Assembly (NCBI RefSeq): GCF_042159835.1
Contig: NZ_JBBVGT010000002.1
Coordinates: forward strand, 1,426,001 to 1,490,000
DNA: 64,000 nt
Origin: Albibacterium profundi
GTDB lineage: Bacteria > Bacteroidota > Bacteroidia > Sphingobacteriales > Sphingobacteriaceae
Reading direction: 5' to 3'
The stretch's first letter is position 1. Each line of letters begins with the position of its first letter. A program made the position numbers and the translations under genes. Positions 16,946-25,082 of the stretch are shown here, piece by piece. The notes beneath the pieces were generated by a model. The model saw nothing but the letters and a program-made list of their open reading frames with translations. It was not told the DNA's origin and ran no database searches.

Positions 16946-18373
16946 TTAACATTCAGGTAGGCTTAGCGGGATATTAATTGCTAAACCACCATCTGACGTT
17001 TCTTTGTACTTTGAGCTCATGTCCTGAGCCGTTTGCCACATAGTTTTTACTACGTTGTCCAAACTGACAATAGTTTTATCAGGATCTGTTTTTAAAGCAA
17101 GCTGCGACGCCGTAATTGCCTTGATGGCGCCCATGGTATTTCGTTCGATGCAAGGAATCTGTACAAGTCCACCAATTGGATCACAAGTTAGGCCTAAATG
17201 GTGTTCCATAGCGATCTCAGCTGCTATTAATACCTGGGCTTGTGTGCCTCCCAAGCATTCGGTCAATGCAGCGGCAGCCATGGAGGAGGATACTCCGATT
17301 TCTGCCTGACAGCCGCCCATTGCGGCTGATATGGTAGATCTCTTCTTAAAAATACTACCTATTTCCGCTGCAGTCGCTAAGAAATGAAGAACCTCTTCTT
17401 CTTCTATATCGTGATGAAAGACACTGAAATACAAGGCAACTGCAGGGATAACACCCGCTGCGCCATTGGTAGGTGCCGTGACGACACGACCAAAAGATGC
17501 GTTTTCTTCATTCACAGCCAATGCGAAACAACTTACCCAATCAAGCGTATATTTAAAGTCGCTTCCCCCTGATCGGATCGCTTCTACCCACGATTGGTAA
17601 TCATGGTAAGACTTGCCATTTAAGAGTTTTTTGTTGAGTTTAGCAGCTCGTCGTGTAACTGATAAACCGCCTGGCAGAACTCCCTCGGTATGACATCCGC
17701 GATACACACAATCCTTCATGACCTCAAAAATGGCCAGCATCTGAGCACGGGTTTCTTCTTCACTTCGCCAAGCCGTCTCATTCTCTAATACGATATCAGA
17801 AATGCTAAGCCCAGTCCGAATACACCAACCTAATAATTCATTTGCATTTTCAATAGGAAATGCTAGGTCAATCTGATTGTTTGAATCAAGCACTTCATTT
17901 TCCTGCGTCACAAAGCCTCCACCTACTGAATAATAGGTTTCCGTTACTGCTTTGCCTGTTGTTAAGAACGCCTGAAAGGTGAGCGCATTCGGATGAAAAG
18001 GGAGACTCTCTGTAAAATGAAAAACTATATCGTCTTTAAAAGAGAAAGGTATCGTCTGTTTTCCACCAAGTGAGATTTTTTTATTGCTTTTTATATATTC
18101 GATGGTCGGATTAATCTGGTTCACATCAATAGTAACCGGATCGTCACCATTAATACCAAGGGCAACAGCTATATCAGTCCCATGGCCGTGTCCTGTTTTC
18201 GCCAGAGAGCCGTAAAGATGTATTTGTAGCTGTTCGACGTTTCTCAACAAATCCTCTTCTTCTAATCGTACCAAAAAGCGCTGCGCAGCACGCCAGGGTC
18301 CCAAGGTATGGGAACTGGATGGTCCGACACCGATTTTCAAGATATCAAAAACCGAAATCTGTTCCTTTTCCAT
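16946..18373 (-). CDS. sdaA: L-serine ammonia-lyase, iron-sulfur dependent, single chain
   Basis: A 475-residue one-chain serine dehydratase with the beta-type domain first (FDILKIGVGPSSSHTLGPW, about residues 9-27) and the alpha-type domain after. Fe-S cluster cysteines are visible in VYRGCHTEG and in LTCDPIGGLVQIPCIERN. The enzyme converts L-serine to pyruvate and ammonia in the cytoplasm. It is divergent from the GH2-like gene and followed by the S41 protease gene. Another serine enzyme, the SerB-like fusion, is encoded about 15 kb away, so both making and breaking serine are represented in the window. Confidence 0.94.
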   Translation of the reverse strand: MEKEQISVFDILKIGVGPSSSHTLGPWRAAQRFLVRLEEEDLLRNVEQLQIHLYGSLAKTGHGHGTDIAVALGINGDDPVTIDVNQINPTIEYIKSNKKISLGGKQTIPFSFKDDIVFHFTESLPFHPNALTFQAFLTTGKAVTETYYSVGGGFVTQENEVLDSNNQIDLAFPIENANELLGWCIRTGLSISDIVLENETAWRSEEETRAQMLAIFEVMKDCVYRGCHTEGVLPGGLSVTRRAAKLNKKLLNGKSYHDYQSWVEAIRSGGSDFKYTLDWVSCFALAVNEENASFGRVVTAPTNGAAGVIPAVALYFSVFHHDIEEEEVLHFLATAAEIGSIFKKRSTISAAMGGCQAEIGVSSSMAAAALTECLGGTQAQVLIAAEIAMEHHLGLTCDPIGGLVQIPCIERNTMGAIKAITASQLALKTDPDKTIVSLDNVVKTMWQTAQDMSSKYKETSDGGLAINIPLSLPEC

Positions 18374-18441
18374 TCTTTATCGCTAATAATCAGTTTATTT
18401 TAATTGCAAAAATACAGATTATAAACTCACATCCGAAGCTT

Positions 18442-18449
18442 TATCTTTG
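18442..18449 (+). promoter_or_regulatory. -7 element of the GH2-like gene
   Basis: TATCTTTG matches the -7 consensus, 47 bases before the chosen ATG. No good -33 was seen. Confidence 0.5.
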
Positions 18450-18496
18450 CGGGGTATACAATTAAAATTATTAACTTGAAACATAGATTCCGAGCT

Positions 18497-19819
18497 ATGA
18501 GAAAAATTCTTCTTTTATTCTTCTTTTTACATCTTTGTTCAATTAGTTCTGCGCAGTTATATAGAGAGTATTTGCTGAGCGACTGGGTTTTTAAATCCAC
18601 GGAATCTAAATATTGGTTGCCCGCACAGGTTCCGGGAAATTCTGTAGATGATCTCTTGCTGAATGGGAAGACATCGGTAAATAAAGCTGATACAACCTGG
18701 CAATATCGAACAACTTTCATTGCCGACAAACAAATCATGTCAAGAGATTTTGTGGAATTGTTATTTGAAGGTCTCGATACACGCGCGACGGTTTATCTGA
18801 ATCAGGAAAAAATATTAGAAGCTAACAATATGTTTCGTTCCTGGTCAGTTCCGGTCAAGCCTTGGTTGAAAGAAGGAGATAACGAATTACTAATCGAATT
18901 TGAAGCTGACGATTATACGCCGTCGCTTCGTAAAGCTTTTTATCATTACGACAGTGGACTTTCCCTTATCCCTGCAGGGATATGGAAGCCAATTATACTG
19001 GAGTCATGGAATGACTATCGTCTGGATGATGTGAGCTATAAAGTCGAGGAAATCAAAGATAAGGTTGCTTATTTAGATGCGTCGATCGAGTTCAGAACCG
19101 CCCAGAACTTAGCTGTAGATATCGAAATATATGACGAAGTATCTGGTAGAACATTTGCGCGAGAGAACATCACATTCGATAAAGACAGCCATCGAATGGA
19201 TATTCCTTTTACGATAAGAAGACCTAAATTATGGTGGCCAAAAGCGTTAGGTAAGCCCAATCTTTATAAAATAGGAGTGCGTGTGAAGGGTGCCGATAAT
19301 GAACAAACATTGGGTAAGCGGATCGGTATCCGAACTATTCAGGTTGATGGGGCTAGTCGAAATGATTTACGTATCTCTATAAACGACAAACCGGTCTTGG
19401 TCAAACAGACAGATTATAGACCTTTCTTAATTAATATAAGTAGTCAGAACACGACCGATTATGAAGCAATATTTAAAGTTGTAGAGTCACTCGGCAAGAC
19501 GATGGTCCGCGTATTAGGTGTCGGAGTTTATGAAAATGAGTATTTTTATGACTTAGCTGATGTACATGGCATCATGATTTTGCAAGATTTCATGTTCGTT
19601 CCCACCGATTACCCAAAGACCGAAAGTTTTCTGAAGAATGTGAAAACAGAGGCTTTGGAAAATATCAAATCATTGCAACATCATCCGTCAATTGTCGCTT
19701 GGGGCGGCGTCATGGCTGATGACCTTAATCCGGAAGATGAATCATCAGCAGGTATTAATGCTGTGTTAAAAGAATCATTGAAACAGATAAATCCTTCATA
19801 TATCTTTCTACCAGAATAA
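18497..19819 (+). CDS. truncated GH2 (beta-mannosidase-like) secreted protein, probably non-catalytic
   Basis: ATG 18497 gives a standard signal peptide ending ISSAQ; an upstream in-frame TTG at 18476 is less likely. The 440-residue product begins with a GH2 sugar-binding fold (WVFKSTESKYWLPAQVPG, then FEGLDTRATVYLN), continues with an Ig-like domain (RRPKLWWPKALGKPNLY) and enters the TIM barrel, but stops after HHPSIVAWGGVMADD. In active mannosidases this strand ends in a W-x-GNNE-type motif with the acid/base glutamate; here it reads ADD, and the second barrel half with the nucleophile is absent. Family enzymes are about 800-900 residues. It looks like a carbohydrate-binding relic or pseudoenzyme; a strong terminator follows directly. 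Confidence 0.8.
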   Translation: MRKILLLFFFLHLCSISSAQLYREYLLSDWVFKSTESKYWLPAQVPGNSVDDLLLNGKTSVNKADTTWQYRTTFIADKQIMSRDFVELLFEGLDTRATVYLNQEKILEANNMFRSWSVPVKPWLKEGDNELLIEFEADDYTPSLRKAFYHYDSGLSLIPAGIWKPIILESWNDYRLDDVSYKVEEIKDKVAYLDASIEFRTAQNLAVDIEIYDEVSGRTFARENITFDKDSHRMDIPFTIRRPKLWWPKALGKPNLYKIGVRVKGADNEQTLGKRIGIRTIQVDGASRNDLRISINDKPVLVKQTDYRPFLINISSQNTTDYEAIFKVVESLGKTMVRVLGVGVYENEYFYDLADVHGIMILQDFMFVPTDYPKTESFLKNVKTEALENIKSLQHHPSIVAWGGVMADDLNPEDESSAGINAVLKESLKQINPSYIFLPE

Positions 19820-19851
19820 TAATTGATACGCTATGCCTTTTACTTATGCAT

Positions 19852-19887
19852 AAAAAAAGGGAGCCATTCGAATAGCTCCCTTTTTTT
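19852..19887. terminator. bidirectional terminator between the GH2-like gene and groEL
   Basis: Seven A, GGGAGC, a short loop, GCTCCC and seven T form a symmetric hairpin that can end transcription from both convergent genes. Confidence 0.88.
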
Positions 19888-19903
19888 AGTATAGAGTGTT
19901 TGA

Positions 19904-21544
19904 TTACATCATTCCACCCATGCCGCCTCCCATTGGAGGAGCACCTGCAGCGCCGCCTTTATCTTCTTCCGGCTCGTCTGCTAATACTACTTCCGTAGTA
20001 AGTAACATAGCCGCAATCGAAGCAGCATTCTCTAAAGCTACACGAGAAACTTTAGTTGGATCGATAACACCTGCACCGATTAAGTTCTCATAAACATCGT
20101 TGCGTGCGTTATATCCATAGTCTTCTTTTCCTTCTCTAACTTTTTGAACGACGATTGAGCCTTCTACACCTGCGTTATTGCAGATTTGACGTAGTGGTTC
20201 TTCGATTGCACGTTTGATAATATTGATGCCTGTAGTTTCGTCTTCGTTTTCGCCTTTCAGATCAGCTAAGGCTTCAATAGAGCGAATGAAAGCAACACCA
20301 CCGCCAGCAACGATACCTTCTTCAACTGCTGCGCGAGTTGCATGTAAAGCATCATCTACACGGTCTTTCTTTTCTTTCATTTCAACTTCTGTAGCTGCAC
20401 CAACGTACAATACTGCTACACCTCCCGCTAACTTAGCAAGACGTTCTTGAAGTTTTTCACGATCATAATCAGAAGTAGTGCTTTCTATTTGAGCTTTAAT
20501 TTGATTAACACGTGCTTTAATCTCATCGGTTGAACCTGAACCGTTAATCATCGTCGTGTTGTCTTTGTCGATAACTACCTTTTCAGCTTGTCCTAGAGAT
20601 TCTAATTCAGCATTTTCTAATTTGAAACCTCTTTCTTCAGAGATTACTGTACCGCCGGTTAGAATTGCGATATCTTCCAACATAGCCTTTCTGCGATCTC
20701 CAAAACCCGGAGCTTTTACAGCAGCTACTTTTAGCGAACCGCGAATCTTGTTAACAACTAATGTTGCTAAAGCTTCGCCGTCTAAGTCTTCCGCGATAAT
20801 CAACAATGGTTTTCCAGTTTGAACTTGTTTTTCCAATATAGGAAGAAGCTCTTTCATATTGCTAATCTTCTTGTCGTAGATTAAGATATATGGGCTTTCT
20901 AATTCAACTTCCATTTTATCTGTATCGGTAACAAAGTACGGAGATAAGTAACCTCTGTCAAATTGCATACCTTCCACAGTTTTCACTTCTGTCTCAGTAC
21001 CTTTAGCTTCTTCAACGGTGATAACACCGTCTTTACCAACTTTATTCATTGCTTCAGCAATCAATGTACCGATTACTTCATCATTGTTTGCAGAGATAGA
21101 AGCAACTTGCTTGATTTTGTTGTTGTCTTCTCCTACAGTTTGTGATTGAGATTGAAGACTGTTTACGACAGCAGATACTGCTTTATCAATGCCACGCTTT
21201 AAGTCCATCGGATTTGCACCAGCAGCAACATTTTTAATTCCTGCCGTTACGATAGCCTGGGCCAATACCGTTGCAGTTGTAGTACCGTCACCTGCTTGAT
21301 CAGCTGTTTTCGAGGCTACTTCTTTGACCATCTGAGCACCCATATTTTCCATCGGCTCTTTCAAGTCGATTTCTTTGGCTACTGTTACACCGTCTTTCGT
21401 GATTGCTGGAGAACCGAATTTCTTTTCAATGATTACGTTACGACCTTTTGGCCCCAACGTTACCTTTACTGCATTAGCAAGTGTGTCTACACCTTTTTTA
21501 AGTGCATCACGTGCATCAATATTATATTTTACTTCTTTTGCCAT
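19904..21544 (-). CDS. groEL: chaperonin GroEL (60 kDa)
   Basis: A 546-residue protein of full length. DARDALKKGVDTLANAVKVTLGPKG at the N-terminus (shown in part: VTLGPKGRNVIIEKKFG), the ATP-binding QAGDGTTTATVLAQ, the signature ANNDEVIGTLIAEAM and the GGM-rich tail GGGMGGMM are diagnostic. It folds cytoplasmic proteins with GroES, whose gene lies 48 bases upstream on the same strand. It ends in a shared bidirectional terminator. Control is presumably from the groES promoter region. Confidence 0.98.
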   Translation of the reverse strand: MAKEVKYNIDARDALKKGVDTLANAVKVTLGPKGRNVIIEKKFGSPAITKDGVTVAKEIDLKEPMENMGAQMVKEVASKTADQAGDGTTTATVLAQAIVTAGIKNVAAGANPMDLKRGIDKAVSAVVNSLQSQSQTVGEDNNKIKQVASISANNDEVIGTLIAEAMNKVGKDGVITVEEAKGTETEVKTVEGMQFDRGYLSPYFVTDTDKMEVELESPYILIYDKKISNMKELLPILEKQVQTGKPLLIIAEDLDGEALATLVVNKIRGSLKVAAVKAPGFGDRRKAMLEDIAILTGGTVISEERGFKLENAELESLGQAEKVVIDKDNTTMINGSGSTDEIKARVNQIKAQIESTTSDYDREKLQERLAKLAGGVAVLYVGAATEVEMKEKKDRVDDALHATRAAVEEGIVAGGGVAFIRSIEALADLKGENEDETTGINIIKRAIEEPLRQICNNAGVEGSIVVQKVREGKEDYGYNARNDVYENLIGAGVIDPTKVSRVALENAASIAAMLLTTEVVLADEPEEDKGGAAGAPPMGGGMGGMM

Positions 21545-21592
21545 TATATTTTATTTGTATGATAATTCTTGATTATAAAACCGATCCAATGA

Positions 21593-21868
21593 TTAAAGTA
21601 CTGCGTAAATGTCTGATTCGCGCATGATTAAATACTCTTTTCCTTCATAAGTAATTTCGGTGCCTGCATACTTTCCGTAAAGTATCTGGTCGCCTACTTT
21701 TACGGTTAATGGTTCATCAACTTTCCCTGTGCCGACAGCCACTACAGTACCATGTTGAGGTTTTTCTTTTGCAGTGTCTGGGATGTAAATTCCTGAAGCG
21801 GTTTTTTCCTCAGCAGGAGCGGCTTCTACTACCACTCTGTCTCCGATAGGTTTAATGCTTAATGCCAT
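21593..21868 (-). CDS. groES: co-chaperonin GroES
   Basis: A 91-residue protein: SIKPIGDRVVVEAAPAEEKT, SGIYIPDTAKEKPQ (mobile loop region) and GDQILYGKYAGTEI are standard GroES. It caps the GroEL ring. It is the first gene of the groES-groEL operon. No CIRCE element (TTAGCACTC/GAGTGCTAA) is visible upstream; instead a TGACA/TGTCA inverted repeat lies about 95-120 bases before the start, over the probable -33 region. Confidence 0.97.
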   Translation of the reverse strand: MALSIKPIGDRVVVEAAPAEEKTASGIYIPDTAKEKPQHGTVVAVGTGKVDEPLTVKVGDQILYGKYAGTEITYEGKEYLIMRESDIYAVL

Positions 21869-21961
21869 AATTATTCTATTAAAATTTAGTGTTAATACTT
21901 TTGTAAAGTTTTCTACTGGGTGATATTCAGTAACTATGCCAAAGTGATTTGGGGCGATAAA

Positions 21962-21988
21962 CTGACACTTTCTATGTAAAAATGTCAG
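21962..21988 (-). promoter_or_regulatory. candidate operator upstream of groES (CTGACA-N15-TGTCAG)
   Basis: Six-base inverted half-sites at 21962-21967 and 21983-21988. A -7-like octamer, TCACTTTG on the minus strand (21940-21947, one mismatch), lies 14 bases downstream, so the repeat covers the -33 area. A TGACA/TGTCA pair also lies before miaB. Confidence 0.45.
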
Positions 21989-21999
21989 GGTCTTCCAAC

Positions 22000-22035
22000 A
22001 AAAAAAGGGATGAATTTATTTTTCATCCCTTTTTG
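22000..22035 (-). terminator. intrinsic terminator after secG
   Basis: Stem GGGATGAA/TTCATCCC with flanking A and T runs. Read on the minus strand it starts 18 bases after the secG stop and ends in a long U-run. Confidence 0.85.
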
Positions 22036-22052
22036 TTAGTCTTTTATGTCAA

Positions 22053-22403
22053 TTAATTTGTTGTGTCGGCTGGACTTTCCGGGGTAACCGGTGTTGTGTT
22101 CAAATCCGGTGCTGGTGTCGTTGGCACTGTTGTCGGCTGGATTTGGTCTCCTAAGCCTGAGCCCGTACCGCTACCGCCGCCCAAAGGCATCGTTACATTG
22201 ATCAACAATGAAATTACCATAATTGCAATTACAAGGATCCATGTCCCTTTCTCTAAAATATCTCCAGTGCGTTTAACGCCCATTAAATTGTTCGACCCGG
22301 CAAACTGAGATGCTAAACCACCTCCTTTAGGATTTTGTATCAGTACTACAAATACCAGTAGCGCACAAGCAATTATGATCAGGGTAATGAATAAGTAAAA
22401 CAT
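22053..22403 (-). CDS. secG: preprotein translocase subunit SecG
   Basis: A 116-residue protein with two membrane helices (about residues 1-22 and 52-71) joined by the conserved loop VLIQNPKGGGLASQFAGSNN, the SecG signature. The tail beyond residue 75 is G/T/P-rich and of low complexity, as is common in Bacteroidota. SecG assists the SecYE channel in the inner membrane. It is the last gene of the minus-strand run miaB - sigma-54 activator - lptE - TPR protein - secG and lies 15 bases after the TPR gene. Confidence 0.93.
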   Translation of the reverse strand: MFYLFITLIIIACALLVFVVLIQNPKGGGLASQFAGSNNLMGVKRTGDILEKGTWILVIAIMVISLLINVTMPLGGGSGTGSGLGDQIQPTTVPTTPAPDLNTTPVTPESPADTTN

Positions 22404-22418
22404 TGTATGATAGTTAAT

Positions 22419-23285
22419 TTAAATTTTTTGATTCAATAGTTCAATTTGCCCCGCAAAATAAAGACTTTTTTCGGGATATTTCAAACTTAATTTTTTATAG
22501 GTGTCAATGGCTTTGTGATAGAGTCCCTGTTCGGCATAAATTTTTGCTAGGGTTTCGGAAACAAAACCCGAATCATCTTCAGCGCTTCTTCTCGCTTTAT
22601 TTTCTAGATTTATCTTTTCAGCAGACGGAGGCTTGATCTGTGGTTCCTCTTTTATAAACCTTTCGATAATTGGGTCTTCTTTTCTTGGAACTTGGAACGG
22701 TTTAGCTTTACCGTCAAATTGTTCGCTCAATTTTGACTCTGGGTTTTGTAAGCTGAAAATATGTTCGCGTATTTGTTGATCTAAAGGGTTGTCGAGTTTA
22801 TTGCTTTCAGGAATTCTATCTTCAGACTGTCTGCTCGAAGTGTAGGGTTGATTAGATTCTGCGTATTCATTCCTCATTTTTTGCAACCACCATACATAGG
22901 AATACGGCATCCAATCGTCAATATATCTGCTGGGCGTTTGATTGTCAGCGCTGTCTGTTTTTTGTGCAAGCTGCCGATGTTCGGAGCTAGGTTGTTGTGC
23001 TTGCGTGGTATCATTTTTTTCGGACAAATCTGATTTTTCGTCCTCCTTAGTTTGAAAAACATATGCACGGTATTTCGCTGTGTCTGAGCTGAATATAGCC
23101 CCATGCTGATATCGGTCTTTCGCGTCGGAGCTATTTTCAATAATCCCTAAACGAGCATGTAAAAACCAAAGAGCATTGACGTAGGGATATTTATCAATGA
23201 GCTTTTTTATATCGCTTGATTTCGCCGAGTCTTGGTTTGTGAACGACAATTGAAAGAGTTCCTGTTTTGCTATTTTACCATCCAT
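22419..23285 (-). CDS. uncharacterised protein with C-terminal TPR-like repeat
   Basis: A 288-residue protein without signal peptide or membrane helix. The N-terminal part (LIDKYPYVNALWFLHARL) resembles a helical repeat; the middle (about residues 80-220) is polar and low in order, rich in S, Q, D and E. The C-terminal segment FVSETLAKIYAEQGLYHKAIDTYKKLSLKYP (about 240-270, given in part) is one TPR unit. It is encoded between lptE and secG, an arrangement common in this phylum, so an envelope-related role is plausible, but no function can be assigned. Confidence 0.7.
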   Translation of the reverse strand: MDGKIAKQELFQLSFTNQDSAKSSDIKKLIDKYPYVNALWFLHARLGIIENSSDAKDRYQHGAIFSSDTAKYRAYVFQTKEDEKSDLSEKNDTTQAQQPSSEHRQLAQKTDSADNQTPSRYIDDWMPYSYVWWLQKMRNEYAESNQPYTSSRQSEDRIPESNKLDNPLDQQIREHIFSLQNPESKLSEQFDGKAKPFQVPRKEDPIIERFIKEEPQIKPPSAEKINLENKARRSAEDDSGFVSETLAKIYAEQGLYHKAIDTYKKLSLKYPEKSLYFAGQIELLNQKI

Positions 23286-23311
23286 TTTTCCTTGCTTTAA
23301 TCATTTCGAAT

Positions 23312-23839
23312 TTACCAATTCGCGAACGCACGATTAAAGATATCCTCTGTGAGCATATCGTTGATGCTTTTAATTAGCTGAGGTTCCTGCGCCTGAATAG
23401 GACCTGCTGTCGTCGAAAAATCCTCAAATCGACTAAACGATTGTTCGAAATTTAACTTCGGATCTAAGCGATTCTTATAAGTTACCGTTACCGTTATCGT
23501 AAGTCGGTTCAAGCCGGCACGGTCATTCCCTTGTACAGCTGTTGGTGTAATGCTATAGCCGGTTATCCTGCCTTGAAATGCAGCGTCTGCATCGGTACGA
23601 ACCATGCTTAACCGTGATTGATTTCTGATTCGTGTCTTCAACGCCTCTGTAAATTCTTGACTAAGGTAAGTCACGACGATAGGTGCTGTATTTTCGAAAA
23701 AGTCAACGCTTACCGTATTCATCTCGGCGGGTATAGAAGCTCCTGTAAAGCTGTATATGCCGCATGAAAGATGCGATCCCATTGCAATGCAACATATTAG
23801 GAAAATCTGTTTAAACTTCTTTAGTGGCTTAAGACGCAT
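23312..23839 (-). CDS. lptE: LptE-family LPS-assembly lipoprotein
   Basis: A 175-residue protein with a signal peptide and lipobox HLSCG (Cys26), followed by IYSFTGASIPAEMNTVSV and FENTAPIVVTYLSQEFTEALK, features of the Bacteroidota LptE family. With LptD it would form the outer-membrane LPS translocon. It starts at ATG 23839 directly after the stop of the sigma-54 activator gene (TAA then ATG, no spacer), so translation is probably coupled. The assignment rests on the family pattern and the conserved neighbourhood with secG. Confidence 0.82.
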   Translation of the reverse strand: MRLKPLKKFKQIFLICCIAMGSHLSCGIYSFTGASIPAEMNTVSVDFFENTAPIVVTYLSQEFTEALKTRIRNQSRLSMVRTDADAAFQGRITGYSITPTAVQGNDRAGLNRLTITVTVTYKNRLDPKLNFEQSFSRFEDFSTTAGPIQAQEPQLIKSINDMLTEDIFNRAFANW

Positions 23840-25078
23840 TTAGTTTAAATTTAAGTCTTTTATTTTTCGATACAGCGTTCGTTCAGATATCCCCAATTCC
23901 TGTGCGGCTAATTTACGTTTTCCCTTATGTTTCTTTAATGCTTTTTTAATCAGATCAGACTCCTTGTCCACCAACGAAAGCGATTCTTCAATTTCCTCGG
24001 CTTCTTCGGTAATATTTACATCTTCATCGCTTTCCCTTTTTGCTTGATGTATCGTTAGGGTAGAGGATGGGCCAAGTTCATTTTGCGAATGGGCGGTATC
24101 CCGATAAAGCTGATTGATATACGGCGAATGTTCATCGATCGTGGATGCATTCACTCCGTTGTTTACAATACCCAATACTAGCTTCTTCAGCTCCATCATG
24201 TCTTTCTTCATATCAAAGAGTACCTTGTAAAGGAGGTCTCTTTCTGAAAAATCGTCACTCTTGTTATGCCCCAAAGTCGTCGGCAGTGAAGTCCTTTCTT
24301 CCGCAGGGAGGTATTTTCTCAAGGCCTCTGCATTTACGTTCCTGTCTTTTTCAAGTACGGCGACTTGCTCAGCTATGTTTTTTAGCTGCCTTACGTTCCC
24401 CGGCCAATTATACTGTATTAACAGAGACTGTGCATCGTCAGTCAGCTGTACATTCGGACTGCGGTACTTAAAAGTGAAATCCGATATAAATTTCCGGAAC
24501 AGCAGATGAATGTCCTCTTTTCGTTCCCTTAATGACGGTATTTTTAATGGAACGGTATTTAAACGATAGTAAAGATCTTCTCTGAATTTACCTTTCTCTA
24601 CCGCATTAAATACGTCAACATTGGTTGCCGCAATTACACGGACATCTGTTTTCTGAACTTTTGAAGAGCCGACACGAATGTATTCACCAGACTCCAATAC
24701 TCGTAATAAACGGGCTTGGGTATTAAGGGGCAGCTCGGCCACTTCATCAAGAAAAATAGTTCCGCCGTTTACGGCTTCAAAATAGCCTTTCCTCGCTTCA
24801 TGTGCACCCGTAAAGGATCCTTTTTCATGTCCAAATAATTCAGAGTCGATGGTGCCTTCTGGAATTGCCCCACAGTTTACGGCAATAAAGGTCCCATGTT
24901 TTCGAGCACTTAGCTGGTGGATAATATGTGAAAATACCTCTTTTCCGCTTCCACTCTCGCCAGTGATGAGTACCGATATGTCGGTCGGTGCCACTTGTCT
25001 CGCAATATCAATTGCTCGGTTCAGTAAGGGAGAGTTCCCTATAATACCAAACCTATTTTTTATATCTTGTATATCCAT
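23840..25078 (-). CDS. sigma-54 interaction AAA+ activator without receiver domain
   Basis: A 412-residue protein starting directly with the AAA+ domain: GESGSGKE (residues 40-47, Walker A), GSFTGA (87-92, the sigma-54 contact loop in its S form), GGTIFLDE (105-112, Walker B) and an arginine-finger region. A linker of about 120 residues with a predicted helical segment separates it from a Fis-type HTH (RKLAAQELGISERTLYRKIKDL in part, about 388-412). No N-terminal sensory or receiver domain is present. It is flanked by miaB (4 bases upstream) and lptE (0 bases downstream), an order widespread in Bacteroidota. Its targets are unknown. Confidence 0.9.
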   Translation of the reverse strand: MDIQDIKNRFGIIGNSPLLNRAIDIARQVAPTDISVLITGESGSGKEVFSHIIHQLSARKHGTFIAVNCGAIPEGTIDSELFGHEKGSFTGAHEARKGYFEAVNGGTIFLDEVAELPLNTQARLLRVLESGEYIRVGSSKVQKTDVRVIAATNVDVFNAVEKGKFREDLYYRLNTVPLKIPSLRERKEDIHLLFRKFISDFTFKYRSPNVQLTDDAQSLLIQYNWPGNVRQLKNIAEQVAVLEKDRNVNAEALRKYLPAEERTSLPTTLGHNKSDDFSERDLLYKVLFDMKKDMMELKKLVLGIVNNGVNASTIDEHSPYINQLYRDTAHSQNELGPSSTLTIHQAKRESDEDVNITEEAEEIEESLSLVDKESDLIKKALKKHKGKRKLAAQELGISERTLYRKIKDLNLN

Positions 25079-25082
25079 TTGA

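Noticed and set aside
16896..16952. Upstream start for the S41 protease
   Set aside because: Adds residues before a clear lipoprotein signal peptide and overlaps sdaA and the -7 element.
21869..22000. CIRCE (HrcA) operator before groES
   Set aside because: No TTAGCACTC/GAGTGCTAA pair is present; only the TGACA/TGTCA repeat was found.
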